From Eurosta solidaginis (taxonomy: Eukaryota > Arthropoda > Insecta > Diptera > Tephritidae): a stretch of DNA of 64,000 bases. The stretch spans positions 83,413,675-83,477,674 of the forward strand of contig NC_090322.1 of the NCBI RefSeq assembly GCF_040869045.1, given 5' to 3'. The stretch's first letter is position 1. Every line of letters begins with the position of its first letter. Shown here piece by piece: positions 41,641 to 54,900 of the stretch. Under the pieces are notes generated by a model. That model was not told the DNA's origin, made no database searches, and was given only the letters and a program-made list of their open reading frames with translations. Both the position numbers and the translations under genes were made by a program.

Positions 41641-44600
41641 AAATTAAAAAAAAAACGCAATATGTAGGCTACACGAGAACGGAGACGTCGAGTAACCAAA
41701 ACAAATGCATTAAACAAATTTCTACACGTTATTTATCAATTTAACTCTAGAATTAAAGGTTATACAACGAGAAACAACGTTTGACAACCTTTAAACAGTT
41801 TTAATAACTATCTCAAAAATTGTCGCTCTGATGCAAACAACTGATGAGTTATCTACTTAAATTTGTTGAACAAAACGACTTACGTAGTTTAAGCATGCTA
41901 ACCTTTAGCCCGGTAAGCAGATTAAAAAAAAACGCAATATGTAGGCTACACGAGAACGGAGACGTCGAGTAACCAAAACAAATGCGTTAAACAAATTCCT
42001 ACACGTTATTTATCAATTTAACTCTAGAATTAAAGGATATACAACGAGAAACAACGTTTGACAACCTTTAAACAGTTTTAATAACTATCTCAAAAATTGT
42101 CGCTCTGATGCAAACAACTGATGAGTTATCTACTTAAATTTGTTGAACAAAACGACTTACGTAGTTTAAGCATGCTAACCTTTAGCCCGGTAAGCAGATT
42201 AAAAAAAAACGCAATATGTAGGCTACACGAGAACGGAGACGTCGAGTAACCAAAACAAATGCGTTAAACAAATTCCTACACGTTATTTATCAATTTAACT
42301 CTAGAATTAAAGGATATACAACGAGAAACAACGTTTGACAACCTTTAAACAGTTTTAATAACTATCTCAAAAATTGTCGCTCTGATGCAAACAACTGATG
42401 AGTTATCTACTTAAATTTGTTGAACAAAACGACTTACGTATTTTAAGCATGCTAACCTTTAGCCCGGTAAGCAAATTAAAAAAAACGCAATATGTAGGCT
42501 ACAAGAGAACGGAGACGTCGAGTAACCAAAACAAATGCGTTAAACAAATTCGTACACGTTATTTATCAATTTAACTCTAGAATTAAAGGATATACAACGA
42601 GAAACAACGTTTGACAACCTTTAAACAGTTTTAATAACTATCTCAAAAATTGTCGCTCTGATGCAAACAACTGATGAGTTATCTACTTAAATTTGTTGAA
42701 CAAAACGACTTACGTAGTTTAAGCATGCTAACCTTTAGCCCGGTAAGCAGATTAAAAAAAAACGCAATATGTAGGCTACACGAGAACGGAGACGTCGAGT
42801 AACCAAAACAAATGCGTTAAACAAATTCCTACACGTTATTTATCAATTTAACTCTAGAATTAAAGGATATACAACGAGAAACAACGTTTGACAACCTTTA
42901 AACAGTTTTAATAACTATCTCAAAAATTGTCGCTCTGATGCAAACAACTGATGAGTTATCTACTTAAATTTGTTGAACAAAACGACTTACGTATTTTAAA
43001 CATGCTAACCTTTAGCCCGGTAAACAAATTAAAAAAAAAACGCAATATGTAGGCTACACGAGAACGGAGACGTCGAGTAACCAAAACAAATGCATTAAAC
43101 AAATTTCTACACGTTATTTATCAATTTAACTCTAGAATTAAAGGTTATACAACGAGAAACAACGTTTGACAACCTTTAAACAGTTTTAATAACTATCTCA
43201 AAAATTGTCGCTCTGATGCAAACAACTGATGAGTTATCTACTTAAATTTGTTGAACAAAACGACTTACGTAGTTTAAGCATGCTAACCTTTAGCCCGGTA
43301 AGCAGATTAAAAAAAAACGCAATATGTAGGCTACACGAGAACGGAGACGTCGAGTAACCAAAACAAATGCGTTAAACAAATTCCTACACGTTATTTATCA
43401 ATTTAACTCTAGAATTAAAGGATATACAACGAGAAACAACGTTTGACAACCTTTAAACAGTTTTAATAACTATCTCAAAAATTGTCGCTCTGATGCAAAC
43501 AACTGATGAGTTATCTACTTAAATTTGTTGAACAAAACGACTTACGTAGTTTAAGCATGCTAACCTTTAGCCCGGTAAGCAGATTAAAAAAAAACGCAAT
43601 ATGTAGGCTGCACGAGAACGGAGACGTCGAGTAACCAAAACAAATGCGTTAAACAAATTCCTACACGTTATTTATCAATTTAACTCTAGAATTAAAGGAT
43701 ATACAACGAGAAACAACGTTTGACAACCTTTAAACAGTTTTAATAACTATCTCAAAAATTGTCGCTCTGATGCAAACAACTGATGAGTTATCTACTTAAA
43801 TTTGTTGAACAAAACGACTTACGTATTTTAAGCATGCTAACCTTTAGCCCGGTAAGCAAATTAAAAAAAACGCAATATGTAGGCTACAAGAGAACGGAGA
43901 CGTCGAGTAACCAAAACAAATGCGTTAAACAAATTCGTACACGTTATTTATCAATTTAACTCTAGAATTAAAGGATATACAACGAGAAACAACGTTTGAC
44001 AACCTTTAAACAGTTTTAATAACTATCTCAAAAATTGTCGCTCTGATGCAAACAACTGATGAGTTATCTACTTAAATTTGTTGAACAAAACGACTTACGT
44101 AGTTTAAGCATGCTAACCTTTAGCCCGGTAAGCAGATTAAAAAAAAACGCAATATGTAGGCTACACGAGAACGGAGACGTCGAGTAACCAAAACAAATGC
44201 GTTAAACAAATTCCTACACGTTATTTATCAATTTAACTCTAGAATTAAAGGATATACAACGAGAAACAACGTTTGACAACCTTTAAACAGTTTTAATAAC
44301 TATCTCAAAAATTGTCGCTCTGATGCAAACAACTGATGAGTTATCTACTTAAACTTGTTGAACAAAACGACTTACGTATTTTAAACATGCTAACCTTTAG
44401 CCCGGTAAGCAAATTAAAAAAAAAACGCAATATGTAGGCTACACGAGAACGGAGACGTCAAGTAACCAAAACAAATGCGTTAAACAAATTTCTACACGTT
44501 ATTTATCAATTTAACTCTAGAATTAAAGGTTATACAACGAGAAACAACGTTTGACAACCTTTAAACAGTTTTAATAACTATCTCAAAAATTGTCGCCCTG

Positions 44601-46870
44601 ATGCAAACAACTGATGAGTTATCTACTTAAATTTGTTGAACAAAACGACTTACGTATTTTAAGCATGCTAACCTTTAGCCCGGTAAGCAAATTAAAAAAA
44701 ACGCAATATGTAGGCTACAAGAGAACGGAGACGTCGAGTAACCAAAACAAATGCGTTAAACAAATTCGTACACGTTATTTATCAATTTAACTCTAGAATT
44801 AAAGGATATACAACGAGAAACAACGTTTGACAACCTTTAAACAGTTTTAATAACTATCTCAAAAATTGTCGCTCTGATGCAAACAACTGATGAGTTATCT
44901 ACTTAAATTTGTTGAACAAAACGACTTACGTAGTTTAAGCATGCTAACCTTTAGCCCGGTAAGCAGATTAAAAAAAAACGCAATATGTAGGCTACATGAG
45001 AACGGAGACGTCGAGTAACCAAAACAAATGCGTTAAACAAATTCCTACACGTTATTTATCAATTTAACTCTAGAATTAAAGGATATACAACGAGAAACAA
45101 CGTTTGACAACCTTTAAACAGTTTTAATAACTATCTCAAAAATTGTCGCTCTGATGCAAACAACTGATGAGTTATCTACTTAAATTTGTTGAACAAAACG
45201 ACTTACGTATTTTAAACATGCTAACCTTTAGCCCGGTAAACAAATTAAAAAAAAAACGCAATATGTAGGCTACACGAGAACGGAGATGTCGAGTAACCAA
45301 AACAAATGCATTAAACAAATTTCTACACGTTATTTATCAATTTAACTCTAGAATTAAAGGTTATACAACGAGAAACAACGTTTGACAACCTTTAAACAGT
45401 TTTAATAACTATCTCAAAAATTGTCGCTCTGATGCAAACAACTGATGAGTTATCTACTTAAATTTGTTGAACAAAACGACTTACGTAGTTTAAGCATGCT
45501 AACCTTTAGCCCGGTAAGCAGATTAAAAAAAAACGCAATATGTAGGCTACACGAGAACGGAGACGTCGAGTAACCAAAACAAATGCGTTAAACAAATTCC
45601 TACACGTTATTTATCAATTTAACTCTAGAATTAAAGGATATACAACGAGAAACAACGTTTGACAACCTTTAAACAGTTTTAATAACTATCTCAAAAATTG
45701 TCGCTCTGATGCAAACAACTGATGAGTTATCTACTTAAATTTGTTGAACAAAACGACTTACGTAGTTTAAGCATGCTAACCTTTAGCCCGGTAAGCAGAT
45801 TAAAAAAAAACGCAATATGTAGGCTACACGAGAACGGAGACGTCGAGTAACCAAAACAAATGCGTTAAACAAATTCCTACACGTTATTTATCAATTTAAC
45901 TCTAGAATTAAAGGATATACAACGAGAAACAACGTTTGACAACCTTTAAACAGTTTTAATAACTATCTCAAAAATTGTCGCTCTGATGCAAACAACTGAT
46001 GAGTTATCTACTTAAATTTGTTGAACAAAACGACTTACGTATTTTAAGCATGCTAACCTTTAGCCCGGTAAGCAAATTAAAAAAACGCAATATGTAGGCT
46101 ACAAGAGAACGGAGACGTCGAGTAACCAAAACAAATGCGTTAAACAAATTCGTACACGTTATTTATCAATTTAACTCTAGAATTAAAGGATATACAACGA
46201 GAAACAACGTTTGACAACCTTTAAACAGTTTTAATAACTATCTCAAAAATTGTCGCTCTGATGCAAACAACTGATGAGTTATCTACTTAAATTTGTTGAA
46301 CAAAACGACTTACGTAGTTTAAGCATGCTAACCTTTAGCCCGGTAAGCAGATTAAAAAAAAACGCAATATGTAGGCTACACGAGAACGGAGACGTCGAGT
46401 AACCAAAACAAATGCGTTAAACAAATTCCTACACGTTATTTATCAATTTAACTCTAGAATTAAAGGATATACAACGAGAAACAACGTTTGACAACCTTTA
46501 AACAGTTTTAATAACTATCTCAAAAATTGTCGCTCTGATGCAAACAACTGATGAGTTATCTACTTAAACTTGTTGAACAAAACGACTTACGTATTTTAAA
46601 CATGCTAACCTTTAGCCCGGTAAGCAAATTAAAAAAAAAAACGCAATATGTAGGCTACACGAGAACGGAGACGTCAAGTAACCAAAACAAATGCGTTAAA
46701 CAAATTTCTACACGTTATTTATCAATTTAACTCTAGAATTAAAGGTTATACAACGAGAAACAACGTTTGACAACCTTTAAACAGTTTTAATAACTATCTC
46801 AAAAATTGTCGCTCTGATGCAAACAACTGATGAGTTATCTACTTAAATTTGTTGAACAAACCGACTTACG
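41637..46870 (+). repeat. 5-monomer HOR (about 1,384 bp) growing into an 8-mer (about 2,218 bp)
   Basis: Monomer classes can be read from linked variants. Class E has GTAAACAAATT, TGCATTAAAC and GGTTATAC. Class A has TACGTAGTTTAAG with AGCAGATT. Class C has a short A-run and ACAAGAG. Class E' has AAACTTG, GTCAAGTAACC and GGTTATAC. The order from 41637 is EAACA, then EAACAE'CA from 43020, then EAACAE' from 45238. The 5-mer unit was therefore extended by an E'CA trimer and the whole 8-mer was repeated. A-runs are short here (7-10 A), so many monomers are 275-278 bp. Copies differ by only a few bases, for example GGCTGCACG at about 43607, which implies recent amplification. Confidence 0.85.
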
Positions 46871-49800
46871 TATTTTAAGCATGCTAACCTTTAGCCCGGT
46901 AAGCAAATTAAAAAAAAAACGCAATATGTAGGCTACACGAGAACGGAGACGTCGAGTCACCAAAACAAATGCGTTAAACAAATTCGTGCACGTTATTTAT
47001 CAATTTAACTCTAGAATTAAAGGATATACAACGAGAAACAACGTTTGACAACCTTTAAACAGTTTTAATAACTATCTCAAAAATTGTCGCTCTGATGCAA
47101 ACAACTGATGAGTTATCTACTTAAATTTGTTGAACAAAACGATTTACGTATTTTAAGCATGCTAACCTTTAGCCCGGTAAGCAAATTAAAAAAAAAAACG
47201 CAATATGTAGGCTACAAGAGAACGGAGACGTCGAGTAACCAAAACAAATGCGTTAAACAAATTCGTACACCCTATTTATCAATTTAACTCTAGAATTAAA
47301 GGATATACAACGAGAAACAACGTTTGACAACCTTTAAACAGTTTTAATAACTATCTCAAAAATTGTCGCTCTGATGCAAACAACTGATGAGTTATCTACT
47401 TAAACTTGTTGAACAAAACGACTTACGTATTTTAAACATGCTAACCTTTAGCCCGGTAAGCAAATTTAAAAAAAAACGCAATATGTAGGCTACACGAGAA
47501 CGGAGACGTCAAGTAACCAAAACAAATGCGTTAAACAAATTTCTACACGTTATTTATCAATTTAACTCTAGAATTAAAGGTTATGCAACGAGAAACAACG
47601 TTTGACAACCTTTAAACAGTTTTAATAACTATCTCAAAAATTGTCGCTCTGATGCAAACAACTGATGAGTTATCTACTTAAATTTGTTGAACAAAACGAC
47701 TTACGTATTTTAAGCATGCTAACCTTTAGCCCGGTAAGCAAATTAAAAAAAAAACGCAATATGTAGGCTACACGAGAACGGAGACGTCGAGTCACCAAAA
47801 CAAATGCGTTAAACAAATTCGTGCACGTTATTTATCAATTTAACTCTAAAATTAAAGGATATACAACGAGAAACAACGTTTGACAACCTTTAAACAGTTT
47901 TAATAACTATCTCAAAAATTGTCGCTCTGATGCAAACAACTGATGAGTTATCTACTTAAATTTGTTGAACAAAACGATTTACGTATTTTAAGCATGCTAA
48001 CCTTTAGCCCGGTAAGCAAATTAAAAAAAACACGCAATATGTAGGCTACAAGAGAACGGAGACGTCGAGTAACCAAAACAAATGCGTTAAACAAATTCGT
48101 ACATGTTATTTATCAATTTAACTCTAGAATTAAAGGATATACAACGAGAAACAACGTTTGACAACCTTTAAACAGTTTTAATAACTATCTCAAAAATTGT
48201 CGCTCTGATGCAAACAACTGATGAGTTATCTACTTAAATTTGTTGAACAAAACGACTTACGTATTTTAAACATGCTAACCTTTAGCCCGGTAAACAAATT
48301 AAAAAAAAAACGCAATATGTAGGCTACACGAGAACGGAGATGTCGAGTAACCAAAACAAATGCATTAAACAAATTTCTACACGTTATTTATCAATTTAAC
48401 TCTAGAATTAAAGGTTATACAACGAGAAACAACGTTTGACAACCTTTAAACAGTTTTAATAACTATCTCAAAAATTGTCGCTCTGATGCAAACAACTGAT
48501 GAGTTATCTACTTAAATTTGTTGAACAAAACGACTTACGTAGTTTAAGCATGCTAACCTTTAGCCCGGTAAGCAGATTAAAAAAAAACGCAATATGTAGG
48601 CTACACGAGAACGGAGACGTCGAGTAACCAAAACAAATGCGTTAAACAAATTCCTACACGTTATTTATCAATTTAACTCTAGAATTAAAGGATATACAAC
48701 GAGAAACAACGTTTGACAACCTTTAAACAGTTTTAATAACTATCTCAAAAATTGTCGCTCTGATGCAAACAACTGATGAGTTATCTACTTAAATTTGTTG
48801 AACAAAACGACTTACGTATTTTAAACATGCTAACCTTTAGCCCGGTAAACAAATTAAAAAAAAAACGCAATATGTAGGCTACACGAGAACGGAGATGTCG
48901 AGTAACCAAAACAAATGCATTAAACAAATTTCTACACGTTATTTATCAATTTAACTCTAGAATTAAAGGTTATACAACGAGAAACAACGTTTGACAACCT
49001 TTAAACAGTTTTAATAACTATCTCAAAAATTGTCGCTCTGATGCAAACAACTGATGAGTTATCTACTTAAATTTGTTGAACAAACCGACTTACGTATTTT
49101 AAGCATGCTAACCTTTAGCCCGGTAAGCAAATTAAAAAAAAAACGCAATATGTAGGCTACACGAGAACGGAGACGTCGAGTCACCAAAACAAATGCGTTA
49201 AACAAATTCGTGCACGTTATTTATCAATTTAACTCTAGAATTAAAGGATATACAACGAGAAACAACGTTTGACAACCTTTAAACAGTTTTAATAACTATC
49301 TCAAAAATTGTCGCTCTGATGCAAACAACTGATGAGTTATCTACTTAAATTTGTTGAACAAAACGATTTACGTATTTTAAGCATGCTAACCTTTAGCCCG
49401 GTAAGCAAATTAAAAAAAAAAACCCAATATGTAGGCTACAAGAGAACGGAGACGTCGAGTAACCAAAACAAATGCGTTAAACAAATTCGTACACGTTATT
49501 TATCAATTTAACTCTAGAATTAAAGGATATACAACGAGAAACAACGTTTGACAACCTTTAAACAGTTTTAATAACTATCTCAAAAATTGTCGCTCTGATG
49601 CAAACAACTGATGAGTTATCTACTTAAACTTGTTGAACAAAACGACTTACGTATTTTAAACATGCTAACCTTTAGCCCGGTAAGCAAATTTAAAAAAAAA
49701 CGCAATATGTAGGCTACACGAGAACGGAGACGTCAAGTAACCAAAACAAATGCGTTAAACAAATTTCTACACGTTATTTATCAATTTAACTCTAGAATTA

Positions 49801-50350
49801 AAGGTTATGCAACGAGAAACAACGTTTGACAACCTTTAAACAGTTTTAATAACTATCTCAAAAATTGTCGCTCTGATGCAAACAACTGATGAGTTATCTA
49901 CTTAAATTTGTTGAACAAAACGACTTACGTATTTTAAGCATGCTAACCTTTAGCCCGGTAAGCAAATTAAAAAAAAAACGCAATATGTAGGCTACACGAG
50001 AACGGAGACGTCGAGTCACCAAAACAAATGCGTTAAACAAATTCGTGCACGTTATTTATCAATTTAACTCTAAAATTAAAGGATATACAACGAGAAACAA
50101 CGTTTGACAACCTTTAAACAGTTTTAATAACTATCTCAAAAATTGTCGCTCTGATGCAAACAACTGATGAGTTATCTACTTAAATTTGTTGAACAAAACG
50201 ATTTACGTATTTTAAGCATGCTAACCTTTAGCCCGGTAAGCAAATTAAAAAAAAAACGCAATATGTAGGCTACAAGAGAACGGAGACGTCGAGTAACCAA
50301 AACAAATGCGTTAAACAAATTCGTACATGTTATTTATCAATTTAACTCTA
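46860..50350 (+). repeat. Second, distinct 8-monomer HOR (about 2,225 bp), about 1.6 copies
   Basis: Linked markers repeat at 2,224-2,226 bp: AAACCGACTT (46859 and 49084), GTCACC with GTGCACG (46956 and 49181), ACGATTTACG (47141 and 49366), GTTATGCAACG (47582 and 49807), CTCTAAAATTAAAG (47848 and 50072) and GTACATGTT (48100 and 50323). Single-copy differences such as CACCCTATTT near 47269 and AACCCAAT near 49422 separate the two copies, so neither is an exact duplicate. E and A class monomers shared with the preceding block show that this unit was assembled partly from it. Confidence 0.85.
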
Positions 50351-51150
50351 GAATTAAAGGATATACAACGAGAAACAACGTTTGACAACCTTTAAACAGT
50401 TTTAATAACTATCTCAAAAATTGTCGCTCTGATGCAAACAACTGATGAGTTATCTACTCAAATTTGTTGAACAAAACGACTTACGTATTTTAAACATGCT
50501 AACCTTTAGCCCGGTAAGCAATTTAAAAAAAAAAACGCAATATGTAGGCTACACGAGAACGGAGACGTCGAGTAACCAAAACAAATGCGTTAAACAAATT
50601 TGTACACGTTATTTATCAATTTAACTCTAGAATTAAAGGATATACAACGAGAAACAACGTTTGACAAACTTTAAACAGTTTTAATAACTATCTCAAAAAT
50701 TGTCGCTCTGATGCAAACAACTGATGAGTTATCTACTTAAATTTGTTGAACAAAACGACTTACGTATTTTAAACATGCTAACCTTTAGCCCGGTAAGCAA
50801 ATTAAAAAAAAAACGCAATATGTAGGCTACACGAGAACGGAGACGTCGATTACCAAAACAAATGCGTTAAACAAATTCGTACACGTTATTTATCAATTTA
50901 ACTCTAGAATTAAAGGATATACAACGAGAAACAACGTTTGACAACCTTTAAACAGTTTTAATAACTATCTCAAAAATTGTCGCTCTGATGCAAACAACTG
51001 ATGAGTTATCTACTTAAATTTGTTGAACAAAACGACTTACGTATTTTAAGCATGCTAGCATTTAGCCCGGTAAGCAAATTAAAAAAAAAAACGCAATATG
51101 TAGGCTACACGAGAACGGAGAAGTCGAGTAACCAAAACAAATGCGTTAAA
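50015..51150 (+). repeat. Recurrent cassette, copy 1 (matches 56.7-57.8 kb)
   Basis: The order GTCACC (50015), CTCAAATTT with AAACATG and AGCAATTTAAA (about 50458-50525), CAAACTTTAAAC (50664) and GATTACC (50848) is repeated at 56698, 57122-57190, 57329 and 57512. The offset is 6,683 bp before a 20-bp deletion in the right copy and about 6,664 bp after it, which equals 24 monomers. The cassette follows directly after the 8-mer HOR. Confidence 0.82.
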
Positions 51151-51919
51151 CAAATTCCTACACGTTATTTATCAATTTAACTCTAGAATTAAAGGATATA
51201 CAACGAGAAACAACGTTTGACAACCTTTAAACAGTTTTAATAACTATCTCAAAAATTGTCGCTCTGATGCAAACAACTGATGAGTTATCTACTTAAATTT
51301 GTTGAACAAAACGACTTACGTATTTTAAGCATGCTAACCTTTAGCCCGGTAAGCAAATTAAAAAAAAAAACGCAATATGTAGGCTACACGAGAACGGAGA
51401 CGTCGAGTAACCAAAACAAATGCGTTAAACAAATTCCTACACGTTATTTATCAATTTAACTCTAGAATTAAAGGATATACAACGAGAAACAACGTTTGAC
51501 AACCTTTAAACAGTTTTAATAACTATCTCAAAAATTGTCGCTCTGATGCAAACAACTGATGAGTTATCTACTTAAATTTGTTGAACAAAACGACTTACGT
51601 ATTTTAAGCATGCTAACCTTTAGCCCGGTAAGCAAATTAAAAAAAAAAACGCAATATGTAGGCTACACGAGAACGGAGACGTCGAGTAACCAAAACAAAT
51701 GCGTTAAACAAATTCGTACACGTTATTTATCAATTTAACTCTAGAATTAAAGGATATACAACGAGAAACAACGTTTGACAACCTTTAAACAGTTTTAATA
51801 ACTATCTCAAAAATTGTCGCTCTGATGCAAACAACTGATGAGTTATCTACTTAAATTTGTTGAACAAAACGACTTACGTATTTTAAACATGCTAACCTTT
51901 AGCCCGGTAAGCAAATTAA

Positions 51920-54900
51920 AAAGAAAACGCAATATGTAGGCTACACGAGAACGGAGACGTCGAGTAACCAAAACAAATGCATTAAACAAATTTCTACACG
52001 TTATTTATCAATTTAACTCTAGAATTAAAGGTTATACAACGAGAAACAACGTTTGACAACCTTTAAACAGTTTTAATAACTATCTCAAAAATTGTCGCTC
52101 TGATGCAAACAACTGTTGAGTTATCTACTTAAATTTGTTGAACAAAACGACTTACGTATTTTAAGCATGCTAACCTTTAGCCCGGTAAGCAAATTAAAAA
52201 AAAAACGCAATATGTAGGCTACAAGAGAACGGAGACGTCGAGTAACCAAAACAAATACGTTAAACAAATTCGTACACGTTATTTATCAATTTAACTCTAG
52301 AATTAAAGGATATACAACGAGAAACAACGTTTGACAACCTTTAAACAGTTTTAATAACTATCTCAAAAATTGTCGCTCTGATGCAAACAACTGATGAGTT
52401 ATCTACTTAAATTTGTTGAACAAAACGACTTACGTATTTTAAGCATGCTAACCTTTAGCCCGGTAAGCAGATTAAAAAAAAAACGCAATATGTAGGCTAC
52501 ACGAGAACGGCGACGTCGAGTAACCAAAACAAATGCGTTAAACAAATTCCTACACGTTATTTATCAATTTAACTCTAGAATTAAAGGATATACAACGAGA
52601 AACAACGTTTGACAACCTTTAAACAGTTTTAATAACTATCTCAAAAATTGTAGCTCTGATGCAAACAACTGATGAGTTATCTACTTAAACTTGTTGAACA
52701 AAACGACTTACGTATTTTAAACATGCTAACCTTTAGCCCGGTAAGCAAATTAAAAAAAAAATGTAATATGTAGGCTACACGAGAACGGAGACGTCAAGTA
52801 ACCAAAACAAATGCGTTAAACAAATTTCTACACGTTATTTATCAATTTAACTCTAGAATTAAAGGTTATACAACGAGAAACAACGTTAGACAACCTTTAA
52901 ACAGTTTTAATAACTATCTCAAAAATTGTCGCTCTGATGCAAACAACTGATGAGTTATCTACTTAATTTTGTTGAACAAAACGACTTACGTATTTTAAGC
53001 ATGCTAACCTTTAGCCCGGTAAGCAAATTAAAAAAAAAAAACGCAATATGTAGGCTACACGAGAACGGAGACGTCGAGTCACCAAAACAAATGCGTTAAA
53101 CAAATTCGTGCACGTTATTTATCAATTTAACTCTAGAATTAAAGGATATACAACGAGAAACAACGTTTGACAACCTTTAAACAGTTTTAATAACTATCTC
53201 AAAAATTGTCGCTCTGATGCAAACAACTGATGAGTTATCTACTTAAATTTGTTGAACAAAACGATTTACGTATTTTAAGCATGCTAACCTTTAGCCCGGT
53301 AAGCAAATTAAAAAAAAAAACGCAATATGTAGGCTACAAGAGAACGGAGACGTCGAGTAACCAAAAGAAATGCGTTAAACAAATTCGTACACGTTATTTA
53401 TCAATTTAACTCTAGAATTAAAGGATATACAACGAGAAACAACGTTTGACAACCTTTAAACAGTTTTAATAACTATCTCAAAAATTGTCGCTCTGATGCA
53501 AACAACTGATGAGTTATCTACTTAAACTTGTTGAACAAAACGACTTACGTATTTTAAACATGCTAACCTTTAGCCCGGTAAGCAAATTAAAAAAAAAAAC
53601 GCAATATGTACGCTACACGAGAACGGAGACGTCAAGTAACCAAAACAAATGCGTTAAACAAATTTCTACACGTTATTTATCAATTTAACTCTAGAATTAA
53701 AGGTTATACAACGAGAAACAACGTTTGACAACCTTTAAACAGTTTTAATAACTATCTCAAAAATTGTCGCTCTGATGCAAACAACTGATGAGTTATCTAC
53801 TTAAATTTGTTGAACAAAACGACTTACGTATTTTAAGCATGCTAACCTTTAGCCCGGTAAGCAAATTAAAAAAAAAAACGCAATATGTAGGCTACACGAG
53901 AACGGAGACGTCGAGTAACCAAAACAAATGCGTTAAACAAATTCGTACACGTTATTTATCAATTTAACTCTAGAATTAAAGGATATACAACGAGAAACAA
54001 CGTTTGACAACCTTTAAACAGTTTTAATAACTATCTCAAAAATTGTCGCTCTGATGCAAACAACTGATGAGTTATCTACTTAAACTTGTTGAACAAAACG
54101 ACTTACGTATTTTAAACATGCTAACCTTTAGCCCGGTAAGCAAATTAAAAAAAAAAACGCAATATGTAGGCTACACGAGAACGGAGACGTCGAGTAACCA
54201 AACCAAATGCATTAAACAAATTTCTACACGTTATTTATCAATTTAACTCTAGAATTAAAGGTTATACAACGAGAAACAACGTTTGACAACCTTTAAACAG
54301 TTTTAATAACTATCTCAAAAATTGTCGCTCTGATGCAAACAACTGATGAGTTATCTACTTAAATTTGTTGAACAAAACGACTTACGTATTTTAAGCATGC
54401 TAACCTTTAGCCCGGTAAGCAAATTAAAAAAAAAAACGCAATATGTAGGCTACACGAGAACGGAGACGTCGAGTAACCAAAACAAATGCGTTAAACAAAT
54501 TCGTACACGTTATTTATCAATTTAACTCTAGAATTAAAGGATATACAACGAGAAACAACGTTTGACAACCTTTAAACAGTTTTAATAACTATCTCAAAAA
54601 TTGTCGCTCTGATGCAAACAACTGATGAGTTATCTACTTAAATTTGTTGAACAAAACGACTTACGTATTTTAAACATGCTAACCTTTAGCCCGGTAAGCA
54701 AATTAAAAAGAAAACGCAATATGTAGGCTACACGAGAACGGAGACGTCGAGTAACCAAAACAAATGCATTAAACAAATTTCTACACGTTATTTATCAATT
54801 TAACTCTAGAATTAAAGGTTATACAACGAGAAACAACGTTTGACAACCTTTAAACAGTTTTAATAACTATCTCAAAAATTGTCGCTCTGATGCAAACAAC

